Shown here piece after piece: positions 1 to 7,544 of a stretch of 42,178 nucleotides of DNA. The notes below the pieces were generated by a model that saw only the letters and a program-made list of their open reading frames with translations, made no database searches and was not told where the DNA came from. Source of the stretch: Clostridia bacterium (lineage in GTDB: Bacteria; Bacillota_A; Clostridia; Monoglobales; Monoglobaceae); the NCBI GenBank assembly GCA_017436135.1, contig JAFSDQ010000013.1, positions 1-42,178 of the forward strand, written 5' to 3'. Both the position numbers and the translations under genes were made by a program. Position 1 is the first letter of the stretch; every line of letters begins with the position of its first letter.

Positions 1-81
1 TATATTATATAAACTGAAATATAATATATACATTTATTTTATTATCTATACTATGTTTTGTCAATGATTTCATTAAAACCC

Positions 82-110
82 TTGAGATTTTTTTTATGAT
101 ATGATAAAAT
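82..110 (+). promoter_or_regulatory. candidate sigma-A promoter for the YigZ-family gene
   Basis: A TTGAGA box at 82-87 and a TAAAAT box at 105-110 are separated by 17 bases, about 20 bases before the first gene. Both boxes are close to consensus, but the surrounding DNA is very AT-rich, so chance matches are easy here. Confidence 0.4.
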
Positions 111-131
111 ATTTAAAAAGCAGAAAAGGGA

Positions 132-767
132 ATGATTAAAATTACTACTGAATATATAACTGTCAAGGACGAAGGTCGGGCGGAGATTGTGGAAAAACGC
201 TCTCGCTTTATTGCAAACGTATTGCCTGTTTCCTCTGAAGAGGAAGCCCTTGAATATCTGAATAAGCTAAAGCAAAAGTATTGGGACGCCCGTCACAATG
301 TATATGCTTATATTATAAGAGAGAATAATATTATGCGTTACAGCGATGACGGAGAACCAAGCGGAACTGCAGGCGTGCCCGTTCTGGAAATTCTTAAAAA
401 GGAAGAGCTTACAGATGTTATTGTAGTAGTCACAAGATATTTTGGGGGAATTCTTCTTGGGACAGGGGGTCTTGTCCACGCATATTCAAAGGCTGCAAAG
501 GAAGGAATAGAGGCAGCGCAGATTCAAAAAATGGTGCTTTGCAGACAAATTATTTTAAAATGTGATTACAATATGCTTGGCAAGCTTCAGTACGAGGTAA
601 ATGAATTTTCAGAGGCATTTTGCGGAAATATAAGCTATGAAGACTCTGTTAGTTTTGAAGTTTTCGTAGCAGAGGATAAAGAAGAGGCTTTTATAAATAA
701 AATAACAGATAAAACCAACGCAACTGTAGAAATAGAAATCGGAAGAGTGGAATTTTTCGAGGTTTAA
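132..767 (+). CDS. yigZ: YigZ/IMPACT family protein (UPF0029)
   Basis: This 211-residue protein matches the IMPACT/YigZ family in length and motifs. The N-terminal UPF0029 domain has the signature RYSDDGEPSGTAG near residues 69-81 and a conserved VVTRYFGGILLGTGGL stretch just after it. The last ~70 residues form the smaller DUF1949 ferredoxin-like domain. Eukaryotic IMPACT regulates translation through Gcn1, but the bacterial role is not settled and I do not assign one. The start follows AAAAGGG closely. The next gene begins 17 bases downstream, so the two may be co-transcribed. Confidence 0.9.
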   Translation: MIKITTEYITVKDEGRAEIVEKRSRFIANVLPVSSEEEALEYLNKLKQKYWDARHNVYAYIIRENNIMRYSDDGEPSGTAGVPVLEILKKEELTDVIVVVTRYFGGILLGTGGLVHAYSKAAKEGIEAAQIQKMVLCRQIILKCDYNMLGKLQYEVNEFSEAFCGNISYEDSVSFEVFVAEDKEEAFINKITDKTNATVEIEIGRVEFFEV

Positions 768-784
768 ATGGGAGGCTTAAGTAT

Positions 785-2197
785 ATGAGAAAATTAAAAG
801 ACTTATATTTTCAAAGTTATTTTTCATATCTTGTCAGCCTTTTTGTTTTAGATTTTATTCCAAGATTTTGGGAAACCTTTAAAAACAGTATAATTATGAA
901 GCTTTGGCTTTGGATAGACTCTAAAATTATCAAATCAAAGCCTGTCAGACTTTTTTTCGATACGGAGTTTTTTGCCAACACCTTTTATAAAAGTTATTTT
1001 TATCGCTCCTCTACCCTTTATATAAGAAAAGCCTCCTACAACCTTCCAAAGGCAAGTATTTCCTTTAATTGTGCATATTTAGGGGCTTTTATTGCTGTAA
1101 TTTTACTGATTCCTCATTTTTTGTGGGCAGATTCTTTTTGGATGCCTGTTTTTGCCGCACTTACAATATTTTATATTTCCAGAAATATCAGAGAAAGAAC
1201 GGGAACTGTTTTTGTTCTTATAAACACTCTTCTTGTATTGTTTGCCCTGCTTTTAGAGCTGGCTATTCCCCACAAAACTCTGGGGCCTGTTTTTGATATG
1301 CTTCTTGGTATAGATTTATTCTTTTTAATTTCATTTTCCGTAAAAAACAGAGAAGATTTAAAAATTCTTCTCCTTTCTCTTTTTGTGTCTGCACTTATTT
1401 TGTGTTCAATAGGAATTTTTCAAAATACTGCTTTCAGAAATGATGCAACTGCAGTTTTTGGAAACGGAGAAACCTTTGGAGAAATAATCATTCTTATATT
1501 TCCCTTTGCTTTTCTTTATGCAACCGAATTTGAAATTGGCAAAAGACGTTGGATTTATATGGCTGTTTTGTTTATACTCTCCTTTAATGTTGTTGCGGCA
1601 ACCCATTCAAAATCTGCTCTTATCGGCTTTTTGATTGAGGTTTTTATATTTATACTTGCAGATATAAAGTTTTTCCCATTTTTAATTTTTCTTATGCCTC
1701 TGGGACTTGGTACAATTATAAAAAACATACAATATACCTGGCATACAGCAACAACCCAAGGGGACCCTTTAAACAATATTATAACTCTTTTCAGGCAGAT
1801 ATGGAAATCAGGCTTCGGGGTGGACAGTCAGCTTTTTATTGACCTTTATACCTCTTCCCGCTACCGCACCCCGGGGGAAAATACCCTTATCAGCATACCT
1901 TTTATAGAAACAAATCCCGTCTATCTTAATTTTATAATAGATATGGGTGCAGTTTTGTTGTTTTTCTTTATGTTTTATATTCTGCGTCTTGCACATTCTT
2001 CTTTTACATCTCTGTTTATTGCAGACAAAAAATACAGACGATATTTCACAGCCGGACTTGCAACGCTGGTTGGAATATCTGTATCTTCTTTCTTCGAAAT
2101 CAACTTTTTCTACTCAAGAATATTGCTTATTTATTGGGCAATGCTTGGGGTTCTGCGCTCCATTAGAATAATCAGCCTTGGGGTTTACGAGTCTTGA
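785..2197 (+). CDS. O-antigen-ligase-like polytopic membrane protein
   Basis: This 470-residue protein is almost entirely hydrophobic from about residue 95 on, with roughly ten or more predicted membrane segments and a longer polar stretch near residues 320-370, as in O-antigen ligase/polymerase (Wzy_C) proteins. The polar N-terminal ~90 residues look cytoplasmic. Proteins of this group join or polymerise lipid-linked glycans at the outer face of the membrane. In a Gram-positive the substrate would be a cell-surface polysaccharide, which is inference. The start is preceded by GGGAGG. The stop overlaps the -35 box of the tRNA promoter. Confidence 0.65.
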   Translation: MRKLKDLYFQSYFSYLVSLFVLDFIPRFWETFKNSIIMKLWLWIDSKIIKSKPVRLFFDTEFFANTFYKSYFYRSSTLYIRKASYNLPKASISFNCAYLGAFIAVILLIPHFLWADSFWMPVFAALTIFYISRNIRERTGTVFVLINTLLVLFALLLELAIPHKTLGPVFDMLLGIDLFFLISFSVKNREDLKILLLSLFVSALILCSIGIFQNTAFRNDATAVFGNGETFGEIIILIFPFAFLYATEFEIGKRRWIYMAVLFILSFNVVAATHSKSALIGFLIEVFIFILADIKFFPFLIFLMPLGLGTIIKNIQYTWHTATTQGDPLNNIITLFRQIWKSGFGVDSQLFIDLYTSSRYRTPGENTLISIPFIETNPVYLNFIIDMGAVLLFFFMFYILRLAHSSFTSLFIADKKYRRYFTAGLATLVGISVSSFFEINFFYSRILLIYWAMLGVLRSIRIISLGVYES

Positions 2198-2222
2198 CAA
2201 AAAAGTTATTTTATGATATATT
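2194..2222 (+). promoter_or_regulatory. tRNA-Thr promoter overlapping the upstream stop codon
   Basis: A perfect TTGACA at 2194-2199 and TATATT at 2217-2222 are 17 bases apart, with the tRNA beginning 12 bases further on. The -35 box includes the TGA stop (2195-2197) of the preceding gene. Confidence 0.85.
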
Positions 2223-2233
2223 AACAAATGCTT

Positions 2234-2309
2234 GCCGGTGTAGCTCAGTTGGTAGAGCATTTCACTCGTAATGAAAAGGTCACGTGTTCAAGTCACGCCA
2301 CCGGCTCCA
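2234..2309 (+). tRNA. tRNA-Thr (anticodon CGT)
   Basis: A 76-base cloverleaf can be drawn. The 7-bp acceptor GCCGGTG pairs with CACCGGC, the D arm is GCTC/GAGC with an AGTTGGTA loop, the anticodon stem is TTTCA/TGAAA with loop CTCGTAA, and the T arm has loop TTCAAGT. The anticodon CGT reads ACG (threonine). CCA is encoded. The outermost T-stem pair appears to be an A-C mismatch, so the arm is slightly imperfect. Confidence 0.95.
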
Positions 2310-2310
2310 G

Positions 2311-2340
2311 AAAAAAGACATCCGATGGGATGTCTTTTTT
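2311..2340 (+). terminator. intrinsic terminator after tRNA-Thr
   Basis: Two 13-base arms, AAAAAAGACATCC and GGATGTCTTTTTT, flank a 4-base loop, and the hairpin ends in a run of T directly after the tRNA. Confidence 0.9.
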
Positions 2341-2470
2341 CAGTTATATTTGCCTTCGTCAAGTTATATTGCTACGCAGTTTTATTTGGCTTACGCCGAG
2401 TGATATTGTGTTTTGCACATTTTAAAAGCAAATATAATATCACTGAAAACGGTAGTTTTCAATATCACTT
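2341..2470. repeat. array of GTTATATT-type boxes alternating with mini-hairpins
   Basis: The octamer GTTATATT or a close variant occurs at 2343-2350, 2363-2370, 2379-2386 (GTTTTATT) and 2400-2407 (GTGATATT). Each is followed by a tiny stem: TGCcttcGtcA, GCtacGC, GGCttacGCC and GTGttttgCAC. After a short A/T spacer the same pattern appears inverted (AATATAATATCACTG at 2431-2445, GAAAACggtaGTTTTC at 2445-2460, AATATCACTT at 2461-2470). The stems differ in sequence but stay self-complementary. No protein is encoded. This fills most of the gap between the tRNA and the next gene. Confidence 0.65.
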
Positions 2471-2593
2471 AAATTTTAAATTCCTCCCAAAATTTATTAC
2501 ATAAAATTAAAATCATTTTAACAGTAATTTCATATATAAATGTTAGAATATAATTATAGAGTAAAGTGATATTTTATAAGGAGGTTCTCTTTT

Positions 2594-2881
2594 ATGCCTG
2601 CTAAATTAAATCTCACACAAGAAATTGAAAGCGGAAATGTTGCAGCACTTCTTTCTGCTCTGTCTGATGTAGATATTTCCATAATTCAAAAACAGTTAAA
2701 TTATGGAATTTTACCTAAAACAGTTGCGGCTTCTTTAGGAGTAGAAAAGGAGTTTTGCGAGATAGTAAAAAACCGTGTATCTTCACAGCTGGGCTTTGCT
2801 ATCAAAAAAAATCTTATTTCAAAGGAAAACGCTAAAAAAATTTCCGATGCCTTTGAGGAGGGCTTTTCTGCTAATGTCTGA
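2594..2881 (+). CDS. small hypothetical protein upstream of queH
   Basis: A 95-residue protein follows an excellent AAGGAGG site 6-7 bases before the ATG. I do not recognise its family. The sequence is helix-rich, has no membrane segment, and contains a single Cys. A segment around residues 33-55 (NYGILPKTVAASLGVEKEF) resembles a short helix-turn-helix-like stretch, but this is weak. Its last eight bases overlap the start of queH, which implies translational coupling. Confidence 0.75.
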   Translation: MPAKLNLTQEIESGNVAALLSALSDVDISIIQKQLNYGILPKTVAASLGVEKEFCEIVKNRVSSQLGFAIKKNLISKENAKKISDAFEEGFSANV

Positions 2882-3494
2882 TAAAATTAACTACCAGCTT
2901 CTTTTAGATAAAATTACAGAAAATATAAAAGAAGACAATATTACACCAAAACTTTTAGTACATAGCTGTTGCGCCCCCTGCAGCAGTTATGTTCTTGAAT
3001 ATTTAAGCGAATTTTTTGAAATAACCGTTCTTTATTATAATCCCAATATTTCTCCCATTGAGGAATATGAATACCGAAAAGCTGAACAGCTTCGTCTTAT
3101 AAAGGAAAAGGAATGGAAAAATCCAATTCATTTTTTAGATTGTGACTATGAAAACGAAAAATTTGAAGAAGTAATAAAAGGTCTGGAAAAAGAAAAAGAG
3201 GGAGGGGCAAGATGCGAAAAATGTTTTTCTCTTCGCCTTGAAAAAACCGCATCTCTTGCAAAGGAAAATAACTTTGATTATTTTGTTACCACCCTTTCTG
3301 TAAGTCCTCTTAAAAATGCAGCTCTTTTAAATAATATTGGTGAGTCTTTATCTAAAAAATATAACATTAAATATTTGCCCTCCGACTTTAAAAAAAGAGA
3401 GGGCTATAAGCGTTCTATAGAGCTGTCTAAAGAATATAACCTCTACAGACAAAATTACTGCGGATGTATTTATTCAAAAAATAATGAATTATAA
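2874..3494 (+). CDS. queH: epoxyqueuosine reductase QueH
   Basis: The 206-residue product carries the QueH (DUF208) signature. There is an N-terminal vicinal Cys pair in HSCCAPCSS (residues 29-37), a central CEKC motif and a C-terminal YCGC motif, together expected to bind a [4Fe-4S] cluster and a second metal. QueH reduces epoxyqueuosine to queuosine in the wobble position of Asn, Asp, His and Tyr tRNAs and replaces the cobalamin-dependent QueG. The ATG at 2874 gives the normal family N-terminus. Longer in-frame readings from 2775 lie inside the preceding gene and add nothing QueH-like. Confidence 0.92.
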   Translation: MSDKINYQLLLDKITENIKEDNITPKLLVHSCCAPCSSYVLEYLSEFFEITVLYYNPNISPIEEYEYRKAEQLRLIKEKEWKNPIHFLDCDYENEKFEEVIKGLEKEKEGGARCEKCFSLRLEKTASLAKENNFDYFVTTLSVSPLKNAALLNNIGESLSKKYNIKYLPSDFKKREGYKRSIELSKEYNLYRQNYCGCIYSKNNEL

Positions 3495-3522
3495 AATTTT
3501 CATTACAAATACTGTCTTTTTA

Positions 3523-3551
3523 TTGTATTTGCCACTGAATTTTGATATACT
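3523..3551 (+). promoter_or_regulatory. candidate promoter for the sodium-pump genes
   Basis: TTGTAT at 3523-3528 and TATACT at 3546-3551 are separated by 17 bases, about 33 bases before the GTG start of the beta-subunit gene. Confidence 0.45.
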
Positions 3552-3583
3552 ATTGTGTAAATATTTATAATGAAGGTGATTTT

Positions 3584-4678
3584 GTGGAAACATTATATCA
3601 AAACTTATTAAATCTCCAATGGCAACAGGTTGTTATGTGGTTGATTGGTGGAATTTTAATTTATCTGGCAATAAAAAAGGATATGGAACCAACTCTTCTT
3701 CTCCCTATGGGTTTTGGGGCAATTTTGGTAAATCTTCCTTTTTCAGGGGCTGTTCACACACTGGAAACCTTGTTTAATGCAGGTATTTCAAACGAACTTT
3801 TCCCCCTTATTTTATTTATAGGAATAGGAGCAATGATTGACTTTGGTCCTCTTCTTTCTAATCCAAAGCTTATGATTTTCGGTGCGGCGGCACAGTTTGG
3901 AATATTCTTTACCCTTTGCCTTGCATCAATTTTCTTTGATATAAAAGATGCGGCATCAATCGGCATTATTGGTGCGGCAGACGGTCCCACATCTATTGTT
4001 GTGGCACAGGCTCTTAATTCAAAATATTTAGGTGCAATTATGGTTGCGGCTTATTCATATATGGCTCTTGTTCCAATTATTCAGCCCCCTGTAATAAAGC
4101 TCCTTACTACTAAAAAAGAGCGTATGATAAGAATGGAATATACTCAAAAAACTGTTTCAAAAACAACAAGAATTCTGTTTCCTATCATAATAACAGTTAT
4201 TGCAGGGTTAGTTGCCCCTGATTCTGTTGCCCTTGTTGGATTTTTAATGTTTGGTAACTTAATTCGTGAATGCGGAGTTTTAAATTCTCTTTCGGAAACT
4301 GCACAGAAGGTTCTTGCAAACCTTATTACCATATTCCTTGGAATTACAATCTCTCTCCGTATGCAGGCAAGTGAGTTTTTACAGCCCGACACACTTTTAA
4401 TTTTAGCACTTGGTTTGGTTGCCTTTATTTTTGACACAGCAGGCGGTGTTCTTTTTGCAAAGTTTTTAAATCTTTTTACAAAGAAAAAAATAAATCCTAT
4501 GATTGGTGCAGCAGGAATATCTGCTTTCCCAATGTCCGGCCGTGTTGTTCATAAGATGGGACTTGCAGAGGACCCTCAAAACTTCCTTCTTATGCATTCT
4601 ATGGGAGTAAACGTTTCAGGTCAGATTGCTTCTGTTATTGCCGGCGGTTTGATACTCAACTTCTTTATAAATATGTAG
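3584..4678 (+). CDS. sodium-translocating decarboxylase beta subunit (OadB/GcdB/MmdB family)
   Basis: This 364-residue, highly hydrophobic protein has the family's key stretches: GAADGPTSI with the conserved Asp (about residue 133), AYSYMALVPIIQPP, and MGVNVSGQIASVIAGG near the C-terminus. In oxaloacetate, methylmalonyl-CoA and glutaconyl-CoA decarboxylases this subunit moves Na+ out of the cell as the carboxybiotin is decarboxylated. The GTG at 3584 with AAGGTGAT eight bases upstream is preferred over an earlier in-frame ATG at 3542 that lies within the promoter. A carboxyltransferase alpha subunit and biotin carrier are absent nearby, so the partner enzyme must be elsewhere. Confidence 0.9.
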   Translation: METLYQNLLNLQWQQVVMWLIGGILIYLAIKKDMEPTLLLPMGFGAILVNLPFSGAVHTLETLFNAGISNELFPLILFIGIGAMIDFGPLLSNPKLMIFGAAAQFGIFFTLCLASIFFDIKDAASIGIIGAADGPTSIVVAQALNSKYLGAIMVAAYSYMALVPIIQPPVIKLLTTKKERMIRMEYTQKTVSKTTRILFPIIITVIAGLVAPDSVALVGFLMFGNLIRECGVLNSLSETAQKVLANLITIFLGITISLRMQASEFLQPDTLLILALGLVAFIFDTAGGVLFAKFLNLFTKKKINPMIGAAGISAFPMSGRVVHKMGLAEDPQNFLLMHSMGVNVSGQIASVIAGGLILNFFINM

Positions 4679-4690
4679 GAGGATAAAAAA

Positions 4691-4825
4691 ATGAATATAA
4701 ATCCAATGAATTTTGTTTATAATCTTAAATATATGGGTATTGGAATGCTTGGAATTATTATTGTTATTGGTATAATAATTATAGTTACAACAATCTTAAA
4801 TAAGGTTACAAAGGATAAACAATAA
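4691..4825 (+). CDS. 44-residue single-span protein, probable decarboxylase gamma (OadG-like) subunit
   Basis: A short reading frame starts at ATG 4691, 12 bases after the beta-subunit stop, with TAGGAGGAT as ribosome binding site. Its product has one membrane helix of Gly/Ile/Val residues (about residues 17-35) and a short lysine-rich tail ending KVTKDKQ. This is the layout of OadG-type gamma subunits, which anchor the soluble alpha subunit to the beta pump, although it is shorter than most and lacks the usual C-terminal metal-binding tail. The next gene starts 15 bases later, so all three genes form an operon. Confidence 0.7.
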   Translation: MNINPMNFVYNLKYMGIGMLGIIIVIGIIIIVTTILNKVTKDKQ

Positions 4826-4840
4826 AAGGAGCTGTTCCTT

Positions 4841-5647
4841 TTGGAAAAAAATTTAACTTTTATTAAACTTATAATTTACGGCCTGCTTTTGGGAATAGCC
4901 TCAATTATGCCCGGAATGAGCGGCGGCATACTCGCTATTGCTTTCGGTCTTTACGAGCCTGCTCTTGATGCAATTGTAAATATTAAAGCGCATTTTAAAA
5001 AAAGCATCTTATTTTTACTTCCTATTTTTATAGGTGCGGTAACCGGAATTTTTGTCTTCAGCGTTATAATGAAGCCTCTTATTCAGAACTATGAAATAAG
5101 TATAATTTATTTCTTTATAGGTTTAGTCCTTGGAAGTCTGCCGTCTTTTTTAAAAACTGCAAACACAGGAGGATTCAGATTACTTTATATTCTTCCTCTT
5201 CTTTTATTCTTTGCTTTGGGAATGATATTTGCAGGAGCTGTGGATTCAAATATTAAAAATGCAGAAATTACTCCTCTTATACTCCTTTTAAGCGGAGGAG
5301 TTCTGGCTCTGGGGATGGTTGTTCCGGGGGTAAGCTCTTCTTTTGTACTGATTCAAATGGGAGTTTATGAAAAAATATTAAGTGCTCTTTTAGCCTTTGA
5401 TTTTTATTATATTTTATGGATAGGTTTAGGCTTTTTAATTATTGCTGTTTTACTTGTAAAGCTTTTAAATATAGCTTTTAAAAAATATCATGGCTTTGCA
5501 TCCTATGGGGCACTGGGATTTTTAATATCATCAATTATTGCAGTTTACCCGGGAACAAGACAGGGAATCGGTCTTGTTATTGATATTTTTCTTTTGATAA
5601 TCGGAAGCTTGTTTGTTTATATTTTTATGAAGAAAACAAAAAAATAA
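4841..5647 (+). CDS. DUF368 family membrane protein (PopT-type undecaprenyl-phosphate translocase)
   Basis: The 268-residue protein has about eight membrane helices and the two inverted-repeat motifs of DUF368: GIASIMPGMSGGILA near residue 19 and GMVVPGVSSSFVLI near residue 156. Members of this family (PopT) have been shown to recycle undecaprenyl phosphate across the membrane for cell-wall synthesis. The start is TTG at 4841, with AAAGGAG nine bases upstream and no better ATG nearby. Being the third gene after a sodium pump beta/gamma pair is suggestive but proves no functional link. A strong terminator follows. Confidence 0.85.
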   Translation: MEKNLTFIKLIIYGLLLGIASIMPGMSGGILAIAFGLYEPALDAIVNIKAHFKKSILFLLPIFIGAVTGIFVFSVIMKPLIQNYEISIIYFFIGLVLGSLPSFLKTANTGGFRLLYILPLLLFFALGMIFAGAVDSNIKNAEITPLILLLSGGVLALGMVVPGVSSSFVLIQMGVYEKILSALLAFDFYYILWIGLGFLIIAVLLVKLLNIAFKKYHGFASYGALGFLISSIIAVYPGTRQGIGLVIDIFLLIIGSLFVYIFMKKTKK

Positions 5648-5655
5648 AAAAGAGA

Positions 5656-5688
5656 GGCAGAAACGATTTATTTCGTTTCTGCCTTTTT
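5656..5688. terminator. intrinsic terminator between convergent DUF368 and histidine kinase genes
   Basis: GGCAGAAACGA (5656-5666) pairs with TCGTTTCTGCC (5673-5683), followed by TTTTT. A-rich sequence precedes the left arm, so it could act in both directions, serving both converging genes. Confidence 0.88.
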
Positions 5689-5728
5689 GTAGAATTTGCG
5701 CGGGGAATTCAAACCGCCGAACTTAATT

Positions 5729-7153
5729 TTATTTCTTTCTGGGTATCGGAAGAGTAATGGTTACCCTTGTATATTTTGTATATTCACTCTCTATTTTTAT
5801 TTTTCCTTTATAACTTTCTATAATTTCCTTTGCAATAGAAAGTCCAAGACCTGTTCCTCCTCTGTCTCGGCTTCTTGCTTCATCCTCAACTCTGTAAAAT
5901 CTTTCAAATATATGTCCAAGCTTGTTTTCAGGAATTCCCCATCCTGTATCTTCCACCTTTATATATATTTCATTATGGAGCTTACCTGAAAAAATTCTTA
6001 TTTTATCTCCCTTTGATGTGTATTTGATTGAGTTTGATATAATATTTTTTACAGCTCTTTCAATATCTGCTCTGTTTCCTCTGAACATAGGTATCTCATT
6101 CATTCTGTTATAAGTTAAATCAAGCTCTTTTTTCTCTGCCTCAAGCTTAAATGTTTCCGCAAGAGAGGACAAAACATCATCAATTGAAAATTCTTCTGTA
6201 CTTTTTGGAATGGCTTTCATTTCAAATTTACTTATATCTAAAAGATTATTTATAAGCTCTGTCATTTTTCCTGATTCCTGATAAACAATGTTTAAAAGAT
6301 TAGCAGTCATTGCCTTATCATCAATATAGCTGTTTAAAACTGTTTCTGTATAAGAACTGATAACAGTAATCGGTGTTTTAAGCTCATGAGAAACATCTGC
6401 AACAAACTTTCTCATTGCGTTCATTACATTAAACTGCTCTGTTACATCCTCAAACATACAAACAACACCAAGGCTTCTTTCGCTTTCAATCTTGAAAGGG
6501 ATAAACCATACCTTTATATGTTTATCACCGCTTTTAATTTCTTCTTCTCTTATTTTTCCTTTATTTATATAAACGAATTCTCCAAATTTTACATCGATAT
6601 TTAAGCTTTTAAAAAATTCATCAAATAAAATATTTTCCTGATTTTCTTCTAAATTCAAAATCTTTTTTGCAGAAGAATTTATTTGTACAAGGCTTTGATT
6701 GTTATTAAAGGTCATGATACCGTTATTTATATTTTCAAGAATAACCTCTACAAGATGTTTTTCGGAGTTCATTTTTTGTATGCTTCCTGCCATAACAAAG
6801 CCCATATGATTTATGGCACGGATCAGGTCTTTAAATTCTTCACATTTTATATCGTCAATATTTGAATAAAGCTCACCTTTTTCAAGTCCCTCTGCTCTTT
6901 TTGTAATTTTTTTTACCGGAACAGTAACGCTTCTTGATAATAAAAGAGCAGTAAGTAAAGAAAAAACAACTGTTGGTATTAAACAAAAAGATAAAATAAT
7001 CAAGCTGTTTAAAATATCTTTTCTTATCATATATGGAGAATATTCATAAAAGTTTATTTTTCCAAAGGTTACAAGGGCAAAAATAACAAATAGCAAAACA
7101 ATCCCATATAATAAACATTTTATAAAAAAATTAAAAAAGATTTTATTTTTCAT
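5729..7153 (-). CDS. orphan PhoR/WalK-like sensor histidine kinase
   Basis: The 474-residue protein has two membrane helices (about 12-33 and 48-72) around a very short outside loop, then a HAMP linker (about 73-125), a PAS domain (about 130-240), and a HisKA domain with the phospho-acceptor His256 in FVADVSHELKTP. The HATPase domain has N box NIISNSIKYT, G1 box VEDTGWGIP and G2 box GGTGLGLSIAKEI. The short loop suggests it senses the membrane or an intracellular PAS ligand. No response regulator gene lies on either side, whereas kinases of this type usually follow one. The gene has its own promoter and CGGAG ribosome site. Confidence 0.92.
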   Translation of the reverse strand: MKNKIFFNFFIKCLLYGIVLLFVIFALVTFGKINFYEYSPYMIRKDILNSLIILSFCLIPTVVFSLLTALLLSRSVTVPVKKITKRAEGLEKGELYSNIDDIKCEEFKDLIRAINHMGFVMAGSIQKMNSEKHLVEVILENINNGIMTFNNNQSLVQINSSAKKILNLEENQENILFDEFFKSLNIDVKFGEFVYINKGKIREEEIKSGDKHIKVWFIPFKIESERSLGVVCMFEDVTEQFNVMNAMRKFVADVSHELKTPITVISSYTETVLNSYIDDKAMTANLLNIVYQESGKMTELINNLLDISKFEMKAIPKSTEEFSIDDVLSSLAETFKLEAEKKELDLTYNRMNEIPMFRGNRADIERAVKNIISNSIKYTSKGDKIRIFSGKLHNEIYIKVEDTGWGIPENKLGHIFERFYRVEDEARSRDRGGTGLGLSIAKEIIESYKGKIKIESEYTKYTRVTITLPIPRKK

Positions 7154-7185
7154 AAAAAGACTCCGTTCAAAAAATAGTTACATTT

Positions 7186-7214
7186 AGTATATCATAAGTC
7201 TTTTTTTAAGTAAA
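7186..7214 (-). promoter_or_regulatory. histidine kinase promoter
   Basis: Read on the minus strand, TTTACT (7209-7214) and TATACT (7186-7191) are 17 bases apart, about 33 bases before the kinase ATG. Confidence 0.7.
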
Positions 7215-7490
7215 GAAAAAATTTATATATATAATATATATATTATTTGTTGCTGCGGTTGCTGTTGGGGGTGTGGAAAGTGTTAATTTTTAATTAAACC
7301 CTTATTACTAAAAGCTTTGTTATTTTGTAAACCTATAGAAAAGCTGTGGGTATAATAAACAGTATCAACAAACAAAAAAAGACAAAATATTTATTAACAA
7401 AGGAGTCACAATTTATAAACAGGAATAATGTGCATAAGTTGGTATAAATTTTTATTTTTCTTTTTTTTCTTTTATTTTTCTGTGAATATC
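7215..7490. other. AT-rich divergent intergenic region, no gene seen
   Basis: This stretch between the kinase and the microcompartment promoter holds a (TA)n run near 7224-7243, a G-rich patch TGTTGGGGGTGTGG near 7262-7275, and long A/T tracts. I see no open frame with a ribosome site, no riboswitch motif I can name and no clear operator palindrome for the DeoR regulator at the end of the downstream locus. Confidence 0.5.
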
Positions 7491-7519
7491 TTGACATATT
7501 AAAATTTTTGTAGTATATT
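7491..7519 (+). promoter_or_regulatory. promoter of the microcompartment locus
   Basis: TTGACA at 7491-7496 and TATATT at 7514-7519 are separated by exactly 17 bases. Transcription would begin near 7526, giving a short leader before the HAD gene. No other promoter of similar quality lies before the diol dehydratase gene, so the HAD gene and the dehydratase should share this one. Confidence 0.82.
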
Positions 7520-7544
7520 AAAAAAGAAGGTGGAGAAGAAGGCG

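Noticed and set aside
2341..2470. CRISPR array
   Set aside because: Units are about 16-21 bases with self-complementary, non-unique spacers and there are no cas genes. It does not fit repeat-spacer architecture.
7154..7544. Cobalamin or other riboswitch before the dehydratase operon
   Set aside because: The predicted transcript leader is only about 20 bases, the dehydratase is cobalamin-independent and no conserved riboswitch core is visible.
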